The notes beneath the pieces are model-generated. The model worked only from the letters and a program-made list of their open reading frames with translations, had not been told where the DNA came from and searched no databases. A DNA stretch of 64,000 bases from Tanticharoenia sakaeratensis NBRC 103193 (GTDB lineage: Bacteria > Pseudomonadota > Alphaproteobacteria > Acetobacterales > Acetobacteraceae): contig NZ_BALE01000015.1 of the NCBI RefSeq assembly GCF_000963885.1, forward strand, positions 1-64,000. Reading direction: 5' to 3'. The position numbers and the translations under genes were made by a program. This document shows positions 32,275 to 43,800 of this stretch, piece after piece. Numbering within the stretch: position 1 is the first letter of the stretch; the number at the start of each line of letters is the position of its first letter.

Positions 32275-34473
32275 ATGACGCCATTCTGTCGACGCCATGC
32301 ATCGCGCCTTCTCGCCGGCTGCGCAGCTCTTGCCCTGTTGTCCGCACGGGCGGGCCAGGCCGAAGCCGCCCCGGCGCTGATGCCGATACCGCAGAGCGCC
32401 TCATTCGATGGTGGCGCAGCACCGTTGGGGCAGGGCGTGCAGGTTGTCTGGGACGGAATGCGTCCAACACCCCTGCTGCGTCGCGCGGTCACCCGGTTCG
32501 AGACGCGCCTGTCCGCGCTTGCAGGGCCCATGACCGGCGGCGCGCCCTTGATGCTGCACATCCGCTTTGGTGCGGATCCTGCCTATCTGACGCTTCAGGA
32601 AAAGGAAAATTATACTCTCAAGGTTGCGCCGAACGGCGTCGAGCTGAGCGCCAACGGCCCGGCCGGCGTATTGCACGGTCTGGCGACGCTTCTGCAACTC
32701 GTGCAGAGAACACCGCAGGGGGCGACATTCGCCGATGCCGTGATCGACGATGCGCCGCGCTTCCCCTGGCGCGGCATCATGATCGATGTCTCGCGCCATT
32801 TCATGTCGGTCGATTCGGTCGAGCGGCAACTCGATGCGATGGAAATGACCAAGCTCAACGTGCTGCACTGGCATCTGAGCGACGGCACCGGATTCCGCGT
32901 CGAAAGCAGGCTGTATCCGAAGCTGCAGGACGTCGGCGGTCACAACCAGTACTACACGCAGGCACAGATCCGGACGGTCGTGTCGTATGCCGCCGATCGC
33001 GGCATCCGCATCGTCCCCGAGTTCGATATTCCCGGACACTCTCTGTCCCTGCTTCAAGCCTATCCGGGTCTGGCCGCACAGCAGCCGGTGCCAATGACCA
33101 AGAACTGGAAAAGCTCCTGCGCCACGACGTCCGTCGCGGGGGAAACGCGGACGACGTGTTCTCAGCACCTCAATCTGAACACGGCAGCCCTGGACCCGAC
33201 CCAGCCGGACGTCCTGCATTTCATGGATGCGCTCTATGGTGAAATGAGCGCGCTGTTCCCGGACCGGTATTTCCATTCCGGCGGCGATGAGGTGTCGCCC
33301 TCGCAATGGACGGACAACCCGAAGATCGCTGCCTATATGAAGGCTCATGGCTATGCCGATGCGCCGGCCCTCCAGGCGGCTTTCACCGCGAAGGTCGAGC
33401 ATATGCTTGCCCGCCGGGGAAAGATCATGATGGGGTGGGACGAGGTCAGTGAGGCGCCGATCCCGAAGGATGTCGTTGTCGAAGCCTGGCGCGGATCGAA
33501 ATGGATCGGTTCGGCGACGAAGGCCGGACACCCTGTGGTCGTCTCGTCCGGCTATTATCTCGATCTGCTGAGACCCTCACGGCAGCACTATGCGGTCGAT
33601 CCGTTTGACGTCAAAGCGGATGGCCTGCCCCCGGAAGCGCCTACGCCCGGTCAGGCGCCCGATCCGGCACGCGAGGCCTTTACCCTCGATCCGAACGCGC
33701 CGCCACTCGATGACGCGCAGAAGGCGCTCGTGCTGGGCGGCGATGCGCCGCTCTGGAGCGAAATCGTCTCGGACGAGATGCTTGACGCACGCCTCTGGCC
33801 GCGCTCGGCGGCCATTGCCGAGCGTTTCTGGTCGCCGCAATCTGTCTCGGATAGCGCGGACATGGAGCGTCGGCTTCCGATCGTGCAGGCCGAGCTCGAG
33901 ACCACCGGGATCGAGGCATCGCGAAACGAAGCGCGTATGATCGCGCGTTTGACGCCGGCCAACATCACGCCGCTGACCGTGCTGACATCGGTGACGAGTC
34001 CCGTCCGGAACTATGCGATGAACCGGCTTGCGTACCATGGTGGCGACGAGATGCTGAATGCGCCCGGTGCGATCGCGGCTCCCGACAGTTTCGTGGCAAT
34101 GACGTTCAACGGCCTGGCGGAACGCTACGCCGCGGGCGACAGGACCGTCGAAGCAGATCTGCGTGCGCGTCTCGAGACGCTTGCCGGCAATGACGCGGCT
34201 TACGCGACGGTGGCCAACACGCCGATGCTGCAGGCCGCGCGTCCCGTCTCGCAACAGCTTTCGGCGCTCGCCATCACTGGCCTCGAGGCAATGGAGCGTG
34301 GCCGACACGACGCCGCCTGGCATGCCAAGGCCGCACGTCAGATCGACGTTCAGAAACAGGCCTTTGCGGCATGCGAAAGCCATGTTGCGTCCTACAAGAG
34401 CAAGCTGCCGCCCAGCGGCCTGCTGATCGATATTCTGCCGGGACTTGAGGCGCTGGTTAACGCGGCGCACTGA
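32275..34473 (+). CDS. Exported GH20 beta-N-acetylhexosaminidase
   Basis: 732 residues from the ATG at 32275, 41 bases after cutC. A signal peptide (RRHASRLLAGCAALALLSARAGQAEA) directs export; LAGC resembles a lipobox but lacks a proper hydrophobic run before it. The GH20b N-domain covers about 35-165, and the catalytic barrel follows: PRFPWRGIMIDVSRHFM, LNVLHWHLSDGTGF, IVPEFDIPGH and YFHSGGDEVSPSQW. The catalytic Asp-Glu pair is at 338-339. WRGSKWIG and GGDAPLWSEIVSDEMLDARLWPR belong to the sugar pocket. It releases terminal N-acetylglucosamine or N-acetylgalactosamine by substrate-assisted catalysis, probably feeding the transporter and kinase of the island. Confidence 0.95.
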   Translation: MTPFCRRHASRLLAGCAALALLSARAGQAEAAPALMPIPQSASFDGGAAPLGQGVQVVWDGMRPTPLLRRAVTRFETRLSALAGPMTGGAPLMLHIRFGADPAYLTLQEKENYTLKVAPNGVELSANGPAGVLHGLATLLQLVQRTPQGATFADAVIDDAPRFPWRGIMIDVSRHFMSVDSVERQLDAMEMTKLNVLHWHLSDGTGFRVESRLYPKLQDVGGHNQYYTQAQIRTVVSYAADRGIRIVPEFDIPGHSLSLLQAYPGLAAQQPVPMTKNWKSSCATTSVAGETRTTCSQHLNLNTAALDPTQPDVLHFMDALYGEMSALFPDRYFHSGGDEVSPSQWTDNPKIAAYMKAHGYADAPALQAAFTAKVEHMLARRGKIMMGWDEVSEAPIPKDVVVEAWRGSKWIGSATKAGHPVVVSSGYYLDLLRPSRQHYAVDPFDVKADGLPPEAPTPGQAPDPAREAFTLDPNAPPLDDAQKALVLGGDAPLWSEIVSDEMLDARLWPRSAAIAERFWSPQSVSDSADMERRLPIVQAELETTGIEASRNEARMIARLTPANITPLTVLTSVTSPVRNYAMNRLAYHGGDEMLNAPGAIAAPDSFVAMTFNGLAERYAAGDRTVEADLRARLETLAGNDAAYATVANTPMLQAARPVSQQLSALAITGLEAMERGRHDAAWHAKAARQIDVQKQAFAACESHVASYKSKLPPSGLLIDILPGLEALVNAAH

Positions 34474-34489
34474 GGAAAGGCCGGGATAT

Positions 34490-34524
34490 GCTCCCGGAGC
34501 CGTGTAAACTCGCGCTCCGGGAGC
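34490..34524 (+). terminator. Strong hairpin after the hexosaminidase gene
   Basis: Perfect 11-bp arms GCTCCCGGAGC (34490-34500) and GCTCCGGGAGC (34514-34524) with a 13-base loop, 16 bases after the stop codon. No T-run follows, so it may terminate weakly or protect the mRNA end. Confidence 0.6.
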
Positions 34525-34594
34525 AGTCCGTCATGGGGGAGTGCGGGCGTCGAATGCCCTCACGCCTCGCATGACCGGACAGGACGAGGTCCGG

Positions 34595-34816
34595 TCAGAA
34601 AAGACGGGCGAGACGCGCCCGGACCACTCCCGGCTCATTCTCAGGCGGGTTGCGAACAGCGCGAAGCGCGGGCGGCAAGGCTGTAGCGTCGACATCGACC
34701 TGCGCACGGCTATCGCGAGACAGCGACGTGCCGATGCGCAGGCGTCCGGCGCGATCATCGGGACCGAATGACGCGATATCGAAAAGTGCGATCTTGCCCG
34801 GCGTGTTGCTCCGAAG
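34595..34816 (-). pseudogene. Orphan C-terminal remnant of an unidentified protein
   Basis: A 73-codon open frame on the minus strand reads like real protein: GKIALFDIASFGPDDRAGRL, then RIGTSLSRDSRAQ, DVDATALPPALRAV and a C-terminal ENEPGVVRARLARLF before the stop at 34595. It has no usable start codon, and directly upstream the same frame contains a stop preceded by another protein-like tail (MNYGTPVR). I read this as the last part of a deleted gene whose front was lost when the present island was assembled. The family is not recognised. Confidence 0.35.
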
Positions 34817-34836
34817 TCAGCGCACAGGCGTTCCAT

Positions 34837-35263
34837 AGTTCATCCGGGCGCAAGGATGATTACGGGCATCCTCCGGTTGCGCCGACAAGGCTGCTTCAGT
34901 CGCCGCGGCGATTGCGTTGCCTGAAGGAAGACGAGCTTCAGACGTCGGTGTGCCGGAGGGCAGTCCACGATGAAACGCCGCTTTGTTTACTGACGAAAAC
35001 TAAGTGGGCTGTTGCTTTATGTGCCGAGACGCCCGTGCTTTGGAGGCGGATTCGTCGCAGTTTTACAACGCAAAACGCCGCTGTCACAAAAAAGACCTTT
35101 GTTCCATCATTAAACTATTGCGATCCAGAAACGCTCTGGATAGGGTTTCGGTGTGGGTGCAAAACGATCGTTGATAACAACGCGCGTGCGCGCCTTTCTT
35201 GGCAATTACGAGCGCGAATAGCGTGTTGAAAACGCAATCATCAACCTGATCCGGGATGTCGGC
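34837..35263 (+). promoter_or_regulatory. Upstream region of the second TonB receptor
   Basis: About 430 bases without a convincing gene. From 34980 onward the base composition turns AT-richer (runs of A and T near 34990-35110), as expected for a long regulated 5' region. The last 40 bases contain no clear ribosome-binding site except a weak GGGATGTCGG. Nothing else is recognised here. Confidence 0.35.
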
Positions 35264-37732
35264 ATGCGCCTGTCAAATCGAAACATTCTTCTGTGTTGCG
35301 CAGCCTTTCTTTCTGGAAACGGTCTGCATTTCAGCAAGGCGGTCGCGCAGGACAGCGCGCAGCCCCAGCTGAAGGCGCACCGTGCTCATCCTGCCAAGGC
35401 TTCGGCCACGCCGCCTGCACAACATCGCCGTCCAAGCGTGACGGAAAGTGGCGTTCTCGGGCCGGCCACGCCGCAGACCGAGGAAATTTCCGTCTCAGGT
35501 GCGCGTCGCAATGCAGACGGCACGACGAACACAACGCCCGGCGGCGGCCTGATGCCGCATCAGACGGCGCCACGTTCGCAAAGTGGTGTCACGCGCGATT
35601 TCATCGCCAAACAGGCGCCTACGGGCAACATCTCGTCGATGATCGCCAATCTTCCCGGTGTGACGTTCGGCAGCCAGGATCCGCTCGGCGTGACCGGCGA
35701 TACGATTACCATGCGCGGCTTCAATGAGAGCCAGATCGGGTATCTGTTCGAAGGCGCGCCGCTGGCCGATCCGATCAATTACCAGCCTTACACATCGATG
35801 CTCGTCGACACCGAAAATCTCGCATCCGTGACTGTTTCGCAGGGATCGCCCGATCTGAACGCGCCGCTGTTCAATGCAACGGGTGGTGAAATCACGGCGA
35901 CGGCGCTCAACCCGAGCCATCATGCGGGCGGATACATGAGCGTGATGGGTGGAACCCATAGCGCAAACAAGGAATTCATGCGTCTGGAAACGGGCGATAT
36001 CGGCCAGAGCGGCATTCGCGGCTATGTGTCGTTTTCTCACCTGTCGAATAATAACTGGCGCGGCCCCGGCGGACTTCATCGCTATCATATCGATGCAAAA
36101 TTCGTGAAGGAATGGGGTCAGGACAATTCGATTTCCGCCATTTTCGGATATAACGCCCAGCAGCAGACGAGCTGGCGCGAGCCAACGGCCGCCCAGTGGG
36201 CAGCCAGCAAGGCGAGCGTTTATTACAGCCCGACCTACACGCCGGGCAATGCGAATTACTACAAGCTGAATTTCTCCGGCTTCAATTCGCTTGATGTCGT
36301 GGCGCCCATGCACTTCACGCTGAGCGACGAAATACACCTGAATATTACGCCGTATTTCGTGCATCAGCACGGTCCCTCGACCGGCGGCGAGAACATCCCG
36401 GCGTCCGGTGGCTATAACGGGACCGAGCAATATGGAAATCTCAATCAGCCTTATGCCACGAACAATACGCTGACTACGGCGAGCGTTGACCCGTGGGACC
36501 AGAATTCGAGCGCCATCAACAACTCGATTTCCTGGACGCACGGCCACAACAACGTGACCTTCGGCTACTGGTATTCTTATACGACCCACCAGGAAGTCGA
36601 GACGTTCACGCCCGTTAATTATGAGGGCGAGGCGGCCAATCTGTACGGCAAATACCCGATCTACGTTCCGGGCGGCCGCATCCTGTCGGGCTACAACCTG
36701 AATTTCAAGCAGCAGGTCAATGCGCTGTTCATCGCCGACACGTTGAAGCTTCTCAACAACAAGCTGACGATTTCGGCCGGCTTCCGCGCTGCCATGGTGT
36801 CGCGCTCCGGCACCAACAATGTCCCGGGCGCCGATCCCTATAAGGTCGCGGGGAATTATTTCGAGCCGCTGCCTCAGTTCTCGGCGAGTTATCAGATCAC
36901 GCCGCGTGACCAGGTCTATATCAACGGCTCAACATCGTTTCGTGCGCCGGAATCTGTTGAGGCGTACAGCCAGATCTTTGACCCGAACTCGGCTTCGGCT
37001 GTCGAACAGCCCGGCTCCCTCAAGTCGGAATACGACATCTCGGAAGAAATCGGCTATCGCCATTCCGGTCTCTATAACTTCCAGATCTCGCTGTTCAACG
37101 CGAACATGACCAACCATCAGGTGACGTCGTCCGGCTATCTGCCCTACACGAACACCCTGATATCCGAGCCGATCAACGTGGGCGGCCAGACTTCCCGCGG
37201 TGTGCAGGCGGAACTCGGCCTTCGCCCATGGCATCATTTCAGCCCGTATGTCTCGGGGCAGTATCTGCATGCCACGATGGACAACAACGTGCCGGTCGCT
37301 GCGACCAACGCTGCGGGAATTTCAGTCATCGACTATCTGCCCACGGCCGGAAAAAAAGCTGTGGATTCACCGAAGTTCACGGCTTCGGTCGGCCTCGCAT
37401 ATGACTCGGGTCACTTCTTCGGCAATTTCGATCTTCGCTACCAGAGCAAGATGTATTCGACGTTCATGAACGATCAGAGCATGCCGGGCTATGTCGTCTC
37501 CGATCTGGCCCTCGGCTATCGCCTGAGCAAGGTCGGTCCGCTGAAGGGGCCGAAGATTCAGCTCAACCTGATCAATCTCGGCAACAACATCTATCGATCC
37601 ATTCCGGGCAGTTCAGCCGCGACGGCCATGAGCCGGAAGGGTATCTTCGGCAACAGCGTAAGTGCTGGCTCACCTGTCTACCTCGTCGGTGGCAACTTTG
37701 CCGCCCTCGTCACACTGTCAACGGGCTTTTAA
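35264..37732 (+). CDS. TonB-dependent outer-membrane receptor, island type
   Basis: 822 residues with a signal peptide (MRLSNRNILLCCAAFLSGNG ... KAVA-Q). An Ala/Pro/His-rich linker precedes the plug (GVTRDFIAKQAP near 105, ITMRGFNESQIGYLFEGAPL) and a long barrel ends in the aromatic strand ALVTLSTGF. It is a close paralogue in architecture of the receptor at 4503-6935. It follows the GH20/peptide-importer island in the same direction, but a hairpin and 790 bases intervene, so it may have its own promoter. Likely cargo is a chito-oligosaccharide, glycopeptide or peptide used by the island (inference). Confidence 0.92.
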   Translation: MRLSNRNILLCCAAFLSGNGLHFSKAVAQDSAQPQLKAHRAHPAKASATPPAQHRRPSVTESGVLGPATPQTEEISVSGARRNADGTTNTTPGGGLMPHQTAPRSQSGVTRDFIAKQAPTGNISSMIANLPGVTFGSQDPLGVTGDTITMRGFNESQIGYLFEGAPLADPINYQPYTSMLVDTENLASVTVSQGSPDLNAPLFNATGGEITATALNPSHHAGGYMSVMGGTHSANKEFMRLETGDIGQSGIRGYVSFSHLSNNNWRGPGGLHRYHIDAKFVKEWGQDNSISAIFGYNAQQQTSWREPTAAQWAASKASVYYSPTYTPGNANYYKLNFSGFNSLDVVAPMHFTLSDEIHLNITPYFVHQHGPSTGGENIPASGGYNGTEQYGNLNQPYATNNTLTTASVDPWDQNSSAINNSISWTHGHNNVTFGYWYSYTTHQEVETFTPVNYEGEAANLYGKYPIYVPGGRILSGYNLNFKQQVNALFIADTLKLLNNKLTISAGFRAAMVSRSGTNNVPGADPYKVAGNYFEPLPQFSASYQITPRDQVYINGSTSFRAPESVEAYSQIFDPNSASAVEQPGSLKSEYDISEEIGYRHSGLYNFQISLFNANMTNHQVTSSGYLPYTNTLISEPINVGGQTSRGVQAELGLRPWHHFSPYVSGQYLHATMDNNVPVAATNAAGISVIDYLPTAGKKAVDSPKFTASVGLAYDSGHFFGNFDLRYQSKMYSTFMNDQSMPGYVVSDLALGYRLSKVGPLKGPKIQLNLINLGNNIYRSIPGSSAATAMSRKGIFGNSVSAGSPVYLVGGNFAALVTLSTGF

Positions 37733-37768
37733 AACTTTCCGCTGGCAGTAAGGCATTTCATCAGGGTG

Positions 37769-37807
37769 CGTTGCTTCGGACGGCTGTGATGCCTGTCCGA
37801 AGCAACG
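37769..37807. terminator. Bidirectional terminator hairpin
   Basis: A perfect 12-bp inverted repeat, CGTTGCTTCGGA (37769-37780) and TCCGAAGCAACG (37796-37807), with a 15-base loop. It lies between the convergent TonB receptor and beta-glucan synthase genes and could serve both. Confidence 0.7.
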
Positions 37808-37880
37808 TATCTCGACCTTCCGGGGTCCAATGGGTGTCGATACTCCAGCCCCGAAATTTCTGCGCTTTGCCAGAGTACTC

Positions 37881-40800
37881 TTAGAGGGCCGCAGCCGCTT
37901 GCAAGCGTCCTCCGAGTTGAACGTCCACCTCATGCCGGCCGCCATCATCGACAAGGTTGACGATGTTCGTAACGGACAGGGCGTTCCCATCGAGCTTGAT
38001 CTGGCTGACGCCACGGCAGACGTGCATGGGATTGAAAACCGAGACATGATAGCTGGTGCGACGCCAGCGGATCGTTGCCTCGAAGTCTGGCCAGCCGCGG
38101 GGGATGCAGGGATCGATGAGCAGGCTGTCGCCCCGAATCTGAATGCCCAGGATGAATTCCGTGCCCACGCGCTGCATCCAGCCTGCCGAGCCGGTGTACC
38201 ACGACCAGCCACCTCGACCGACATGTGGCTCTGTCGAATAAATGTCAGCCGCGACCACATAGGGTTCCAGATGATAGCGGGCGACTTCTTCCGGAGTCCG
38301 CGCGTGATTGACCGGATTAAGGGTGTGAAACAATGCCTGCGCCCGATCGCCGTCACCCAAAGATGCAACGGCCATGACCGTCCAGAGTGCGGCATGAGTG
38401 TACTGGCCGCCATTCTCGCGTATCCCGGGAGGATACCCACGTATATAACCCGGGTCAGGACTTGCCGTATCAAACGGGGGCGATAGGACCAGCACAAGCT
38501 TGTCCTTCGGGCGGCTCAGGCGTGCAAGCACGGAGCGCATGGCATGTTCCGCGCGCTCCGGCGAGGCTGCCTTCGACAGGACGGCCCATGACTGCGCGAT
38601 GGCATCGATCTGGCATTCGGTATCGAGCCGGGACCCAAGCGGCGTTCCGCCATCGAAATAGGCCCGAAGATACCAGTCTCCATCCCATGTCGTTTCCAGT
38701 GCGGTCACCAGAGCGCTCGCGTGATCCTGCCACGCCCGGGCACGCGCGCTCTCGCGGCGCGCCTGCGCAAGCGGGATGAATGCGTGGAGTGCAGCATGCA
38801 GAAACCAGCCCAGCCAGATGCTCTCGCCGCGCCCCTGTTCACCGACACGGTTCATGCCGTCGTTCCAGTCGCCCGTTCCCATGAGCGGCAATCCATGGGC
38901 GCCCACTGCCATGCTGTGATCGAGCGCGCGTGCGCAATGTTCGAACAGGGACCCTGTCTCTACAGAGGTGGCGGGTATCGCGAAGCGATCGTGCTCACTG
39001 ATTGGCAGGGCAGGGGCTTCGAGGAAGTTCACGACTTCATCGAGTATCCCGGCATCGCCCGTTGTCGTGATGTAGTGCGCGACTGCATATGCAAGCCACG
39101 CGCGGTCGTCAGAGATATGTGTGCGGACTCCGGCACCGGTCTGGGGCAGCCACCAATGCTGTACGTCGCCTTCGATGAACTGCTGACCTGCAGCGCGGAG
39201 CAGATGGCCGCGGACACGTTCGGGACATGACAGTGCGAGCGCCATTCCGTCCTGCAGCTGATCCCGAAAGCCGTAAGCGCCGCTGGCCTGATAAAAACCG
39301 GCCCGTGCCTGGACCCTGCTGGAAAGTGTCTGATACAGCAGCCAGCCGTTGAGCATGAGATCCATGCTGCGATCAGGTGTCCGGACCTGGATCATGTCGG
39401 TCACATGGCGCCAGTGTTCCTGAACGGTGTTCAGCACCGCATCAAGGTCGATGGTGCGATAGCGCGCGACAAGGGCGCGGGCAGCATCGGCGGACGCACC
39501 TTCGCCAAGCAGAAACAGGACCTCCACCTTTCCACCCGGCGGAAGCGTGACGATCGTCTGAAGCACGCCGCATGGATCGAGGCCGGCCCCGGTCTGTCCT
39601 TTCACGCCATCGGGCCGGGAAAAGGCTGCGGGATTCTCCGTCGTGCCATTACGCCCCAGGAAGTGGGTGCGGTCGCCGGAGACGGCCGTGAGATAGCCGC
39701 CGATATCGGCAAAGGCGACGCATCCGCCGTAGGTCGCATCCCAGCTGTTCCGCGCAAACAGCGTTCCCGTTTCCTCGTCGAGTTCGGTGACGGTGAACGG
39801 CGCGGTCGATCCCCGGGCCGCTCCCAGGACCCATTCCACATAAGCCGTGACGGACAGGGTCCGTGGCTGGCTGGAGTGGTTGTGAAGCGCAAGACGGGTG
39901 ATCTTGATCGGATCGGCAGGCGGCACGTACTGGAGCAATGTGCTCGCGATGCCATGCGCAACGCGCTCCTGTCGCGAATATCCCCGCCCATGGTGCGTCA
40001 CGTAGGTCGCGTTGCGATCCCGTCGAACAGCAGCGGCAGGACACCAGAGAGTGCCCGTGTTTTCGTCCCGCAAATAAAAGACTTCGCCTGCGCGATCGCA
40101 GACCGGGTCGTTCGACCATGGCGTGATCTGATGATCGCGGCTGTTGCCCGACCATGTATAGCCGCTGCCGTCGGCGGAGACCTGAAACCCGAACGTATCG
40201 TTTGCAATGACGTTGACCCAGGGTGCCGGCGTGGTCTGGCCGGGGCGAAGAACCACCACGTATTCTGCGCCATCGTCCGCAAATCCGCCGTGACCATTGA
40301 AAAACTCGAGGTCCTGCATGGCGGGTAGGGCAAAAGCGGAAGCAGGATGATCGACCCTCGGTGCGGGCGATACCGGAGGATGCATGTCCGACCGCTCCGC
40401 CTGATCGAGTTGCTGCAGCAGGCTTTGGTCGGCCGTCAACACGACACGCGCCGTCGACAGGATCATGCTTCTGGCTGCGGATGATACCAGGTCGGTGCGC
40501 AGGACACGCACGGCGCCTGCTGCCTCGCCAGCGCGAGGCACGGCATGAATCATCTGTTCCAGCGACGTCTGCAGCTCCTGCAGATAGGAGGTCGGCTGTT
40601 CATTCAGGATGACGAAATCGGCCGCCAGGAGCTTCAGCCGGAAATACTCATGGGCAAGCAGAAGCGTGCGGACGGTATCCATGTTGGAATTCTTGCCGAC
40701 GCGGAGGACAAGAATCGGAAGATCTCCGGATATCCCCTGTTCCCAGAGAAGCGACTGCGCCCCGGCTCCCCTGCTCATGGCGCCGGATTCGCGGCGAAGC

Positions 40801-43800
40801 GACGGGCCTGCGTACAGGATGTGCGATGCCAGACGCTGAAAAAGCTCGGCTGTTGGAGGCATGATATCGAGATGTCGCAACTGCACTTGCGCCTGGGTCC
40901 ACGAAAGCGTCCGGACTCGTTCGAGAGCCGCCTGGTCCGCGTGCGTGTCGATCATGTCCAACAATGCCGCGCGGCTGCTGGCTGTCATCGTCCAGAATGC
41001 AACATGCACCGTGCTTCCGGCGCGGACTGAAATGCGCGTGCGGATCGAGAAGATGGGATCGAGAACCGTGCCCGTCGAGCCTGACAGTGCGGTGTCGTCC
41101 GTAATGGTCAGTGCGCGGCTCAGGTCCCGGCCGCGGCCGATGAAGCGGGCACGGTCGGTTTCGATCTCGATCGGACCGGGGGTCACGATCAGATGGGCGG
41201 CCCAGATTTCCGGCTCGTCCGACATGCGCTTCCGGCGCGTCGCGATCAGGGCCCGTGCCTGCGGCATATATTCCGTCTGAACGAAGAGCTTGGTGAACGC
41301 AGGATGAGCCAGGTCGGCGTTCTGGGCCAGCAAAGCCAGCTCGATATAAGAGGTTACGTCGAGCTCCGCAGCTTCACTGCCTGTATTCAGGAGCGATACC
41401 ACGCGGACTTCGGCATCGTCTTCCGCGGACACGCGAATTTCGAGCGTCGTGATAATTGCATCATCCTGACGGACGAAATCAGCGCGGTCTTCATGAAACG
41501 CCACGCCATATGTGTCCGGACGCTTGTCGCACGGTTGAAGTCCTGCGGACCAGATGCTGCCCGTCCGGCGGTTTTTCATAAACAGATATGATCCGTGATC
41601 GTCTCGGGTAAGATCTTCCCGCCACCGCGTGACGGCCTGTCCGTTCCAGCGGCTGTATCCGGATCCGGCCGCCGTCAGCATGACCGAGTAGCGCCCGTTG
41701 GACAGGAGATGTGTCACCGGTTCCGGTGTGTCCGCGCTGTTCAGGAAGCGACCTGCGGGTGCGGTCGTGGGATAGACCGCTTGAGGTCGGCTCTCGCTTT
41801 CAGAAGGCAGAGGGCGTGCGACCGCGCCCGCACGTGGTGCGCGTTCCTGCAGCAGCAACTCGGCGGATGCGATGACGGGGTCGTCGTGAAAACGTGCACG
41901 CATGATGCCGTTCATGACCGCATCGGCTGCAGCCAGGATCGACATGCCCTGATGATGAGCCATGTAGGCGCGCACGATCGCGACATCGCTTCCATCGGGG
42001 ATACGCTCCCGCGTGAAATCGAGAGCTTCGTAGAAGCCGAAGTGACCCAGGGCCCCGGTCCGTTCCAGCCGGGTCAGGTTGGCAACAGCCTGCTGAGGGT
42101 CGACCATCGCGGCGAGAAGCGTCGCGTAAGGGGCGATCACCAGATTGAGACCCAGACCACGCTTGAGACCAAGCCCGGGGACGCCGAAATTCGAATACTG
42201 ATAGGTGTAGTCCAGATCACGCAGATTGTATGCGGATTCCGAAACGCCCCATGGACGATGATGCGCCTGCCCATAAGCGATCTGGCGCTCGACGATCAGG
42301 GCGTTCGTCTGCTCCAGCAGGCTGCCGATCGGCGCGCGCATCACGAGCGAGGGCATCAGATATTCGAACATGGAGCCCGACCATGAAATCAGTGCTGCCC
42401 CATTGCCGGCGGGCGTCATGGTGCGGCCGAGTTTGAACCAGTCGCGTGCGGTCATGTCTCCCTTGGCAATGGCGAAGAAAACTGCAAGCCGTGCTTCGGA
42501 CGCGAGCAGGTCATAGCAACTGACGTCGCATGCATCCTCGGAAACGACATAACCGATGGAAAGCAGGTGGCGGGACTGGTTGCAGAGAAACCGGAAGTCC
42601 ATCTCATGCGCCATCGCTGCGGCCTTCCGTGCCAGGACTGCGAAGCGCTCGGCGAGGGTTGAATGCAGTTGCGGATCGAGATCGCGGATGCGGCTTTCGA
42701 TTGTCCGGCGCGGGGCCAAGATCCAGAAGAGGCGGTCGGAAGCACGTGCCTTTGCACTGTCGGAGTGATGCGCCGCATCCGAAACAGTTACAAAATCTTC
42801 GACGGTCCTGGCCTTTCGGCACAAATCCTCGAGCGCCGGGGGCAACGCATCGTCGGGCGTCGACATGATCGCGCCTTTCAGTGCCGCAAGCAGCCGGAGA
42901 AGGCGCCGCCCGGATCCGTCGTTCGGCAGTCGCACGCCGTTCTGAAACGTCAGGTTCGTCATGGCGATGTTCAGCGCATCGACAGCGCCTTCGCGCCATT
43001 CCCCGGTCTGCTGCGGCTCGGCAGACCAGTCCTGACAGGCTCTGGACAGGGCGATCAGGTGGCCGGCAAGGTTGCCGCTGTCGACGCTCGAAATGTAGAC
43101 GGGATCGAGCGGCTTCAGATCGTCGGTGGCATACCAGTTGTAGAAATGCCCCCTGTAGCGCGGCATGCGTTCGAGCGTCGCAAAGGTCTCTTCCAGGCGC
43201 TGCACCGTGTCGACAAGACCGGCCCACCCGAAATCGTGCGCACTGGCGGCGCAGAGCAGATACAGGCCGATATTCGTGGGCGAGGTGCGATGTGCCAGAA
43301 CCGGGGCCGGTTCCTCCTGGAAATTGTCCGGAGGAAGCATATGGTCCTCCGGCGTCACGAATGTTTCGAAGAAGCGCCACGTGCGGCGGGCCGTCATGCG
43401 AAGGGTTCGGATATCGGTGCGCGACGGCCTGGTGCGGGCAGCGATGACCGGCGTGCGGCTCGCCCACATGGCCAGCGCGGGCGACAGGAGCCATGGCAGC
43501 GAAAGCATCCCGCAGGGAAGCAGGTTTTCGGGCGCATTGATGGCAACGATCACGATGATCGCCACGACCAGCACGGGGACGGCCGCCATTCGGAAATAGT
43601 ATCCGGCAAGCGTCGATCGGCGCGGTCCCTGGATCTGCGCCGCCGGCACCCATTGCAGCATGTGTTGTCGTGTCAGAAAGACGCGCACCAGGGTGCGCCA
43701 GATCGCATCGGCCATGAGATGCGCCTGATGCACCATGAAGACGATGTTGAGAGACGTCATGATCGCCGCCTCGCGCGCCACGGCACTGAGGCCACGCAGG

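Noticed and set aside
32305-32325. Lipobox (LLAGC) in the hexosaminidase signal peptide
   Set aside because: The residues before it are basic and polar, with no hydrophobic stretch in front of the cysteine, so ordinary signal-peptide cleavage after AEA is more likely.
34768-35229. 153-codon plus-strand frame upstream of the second TonB receptor
   Set aside because: Composition and lack of motifs suggest chance reading of a long AT-richer upstream region; no ribosome-binding site is evident.
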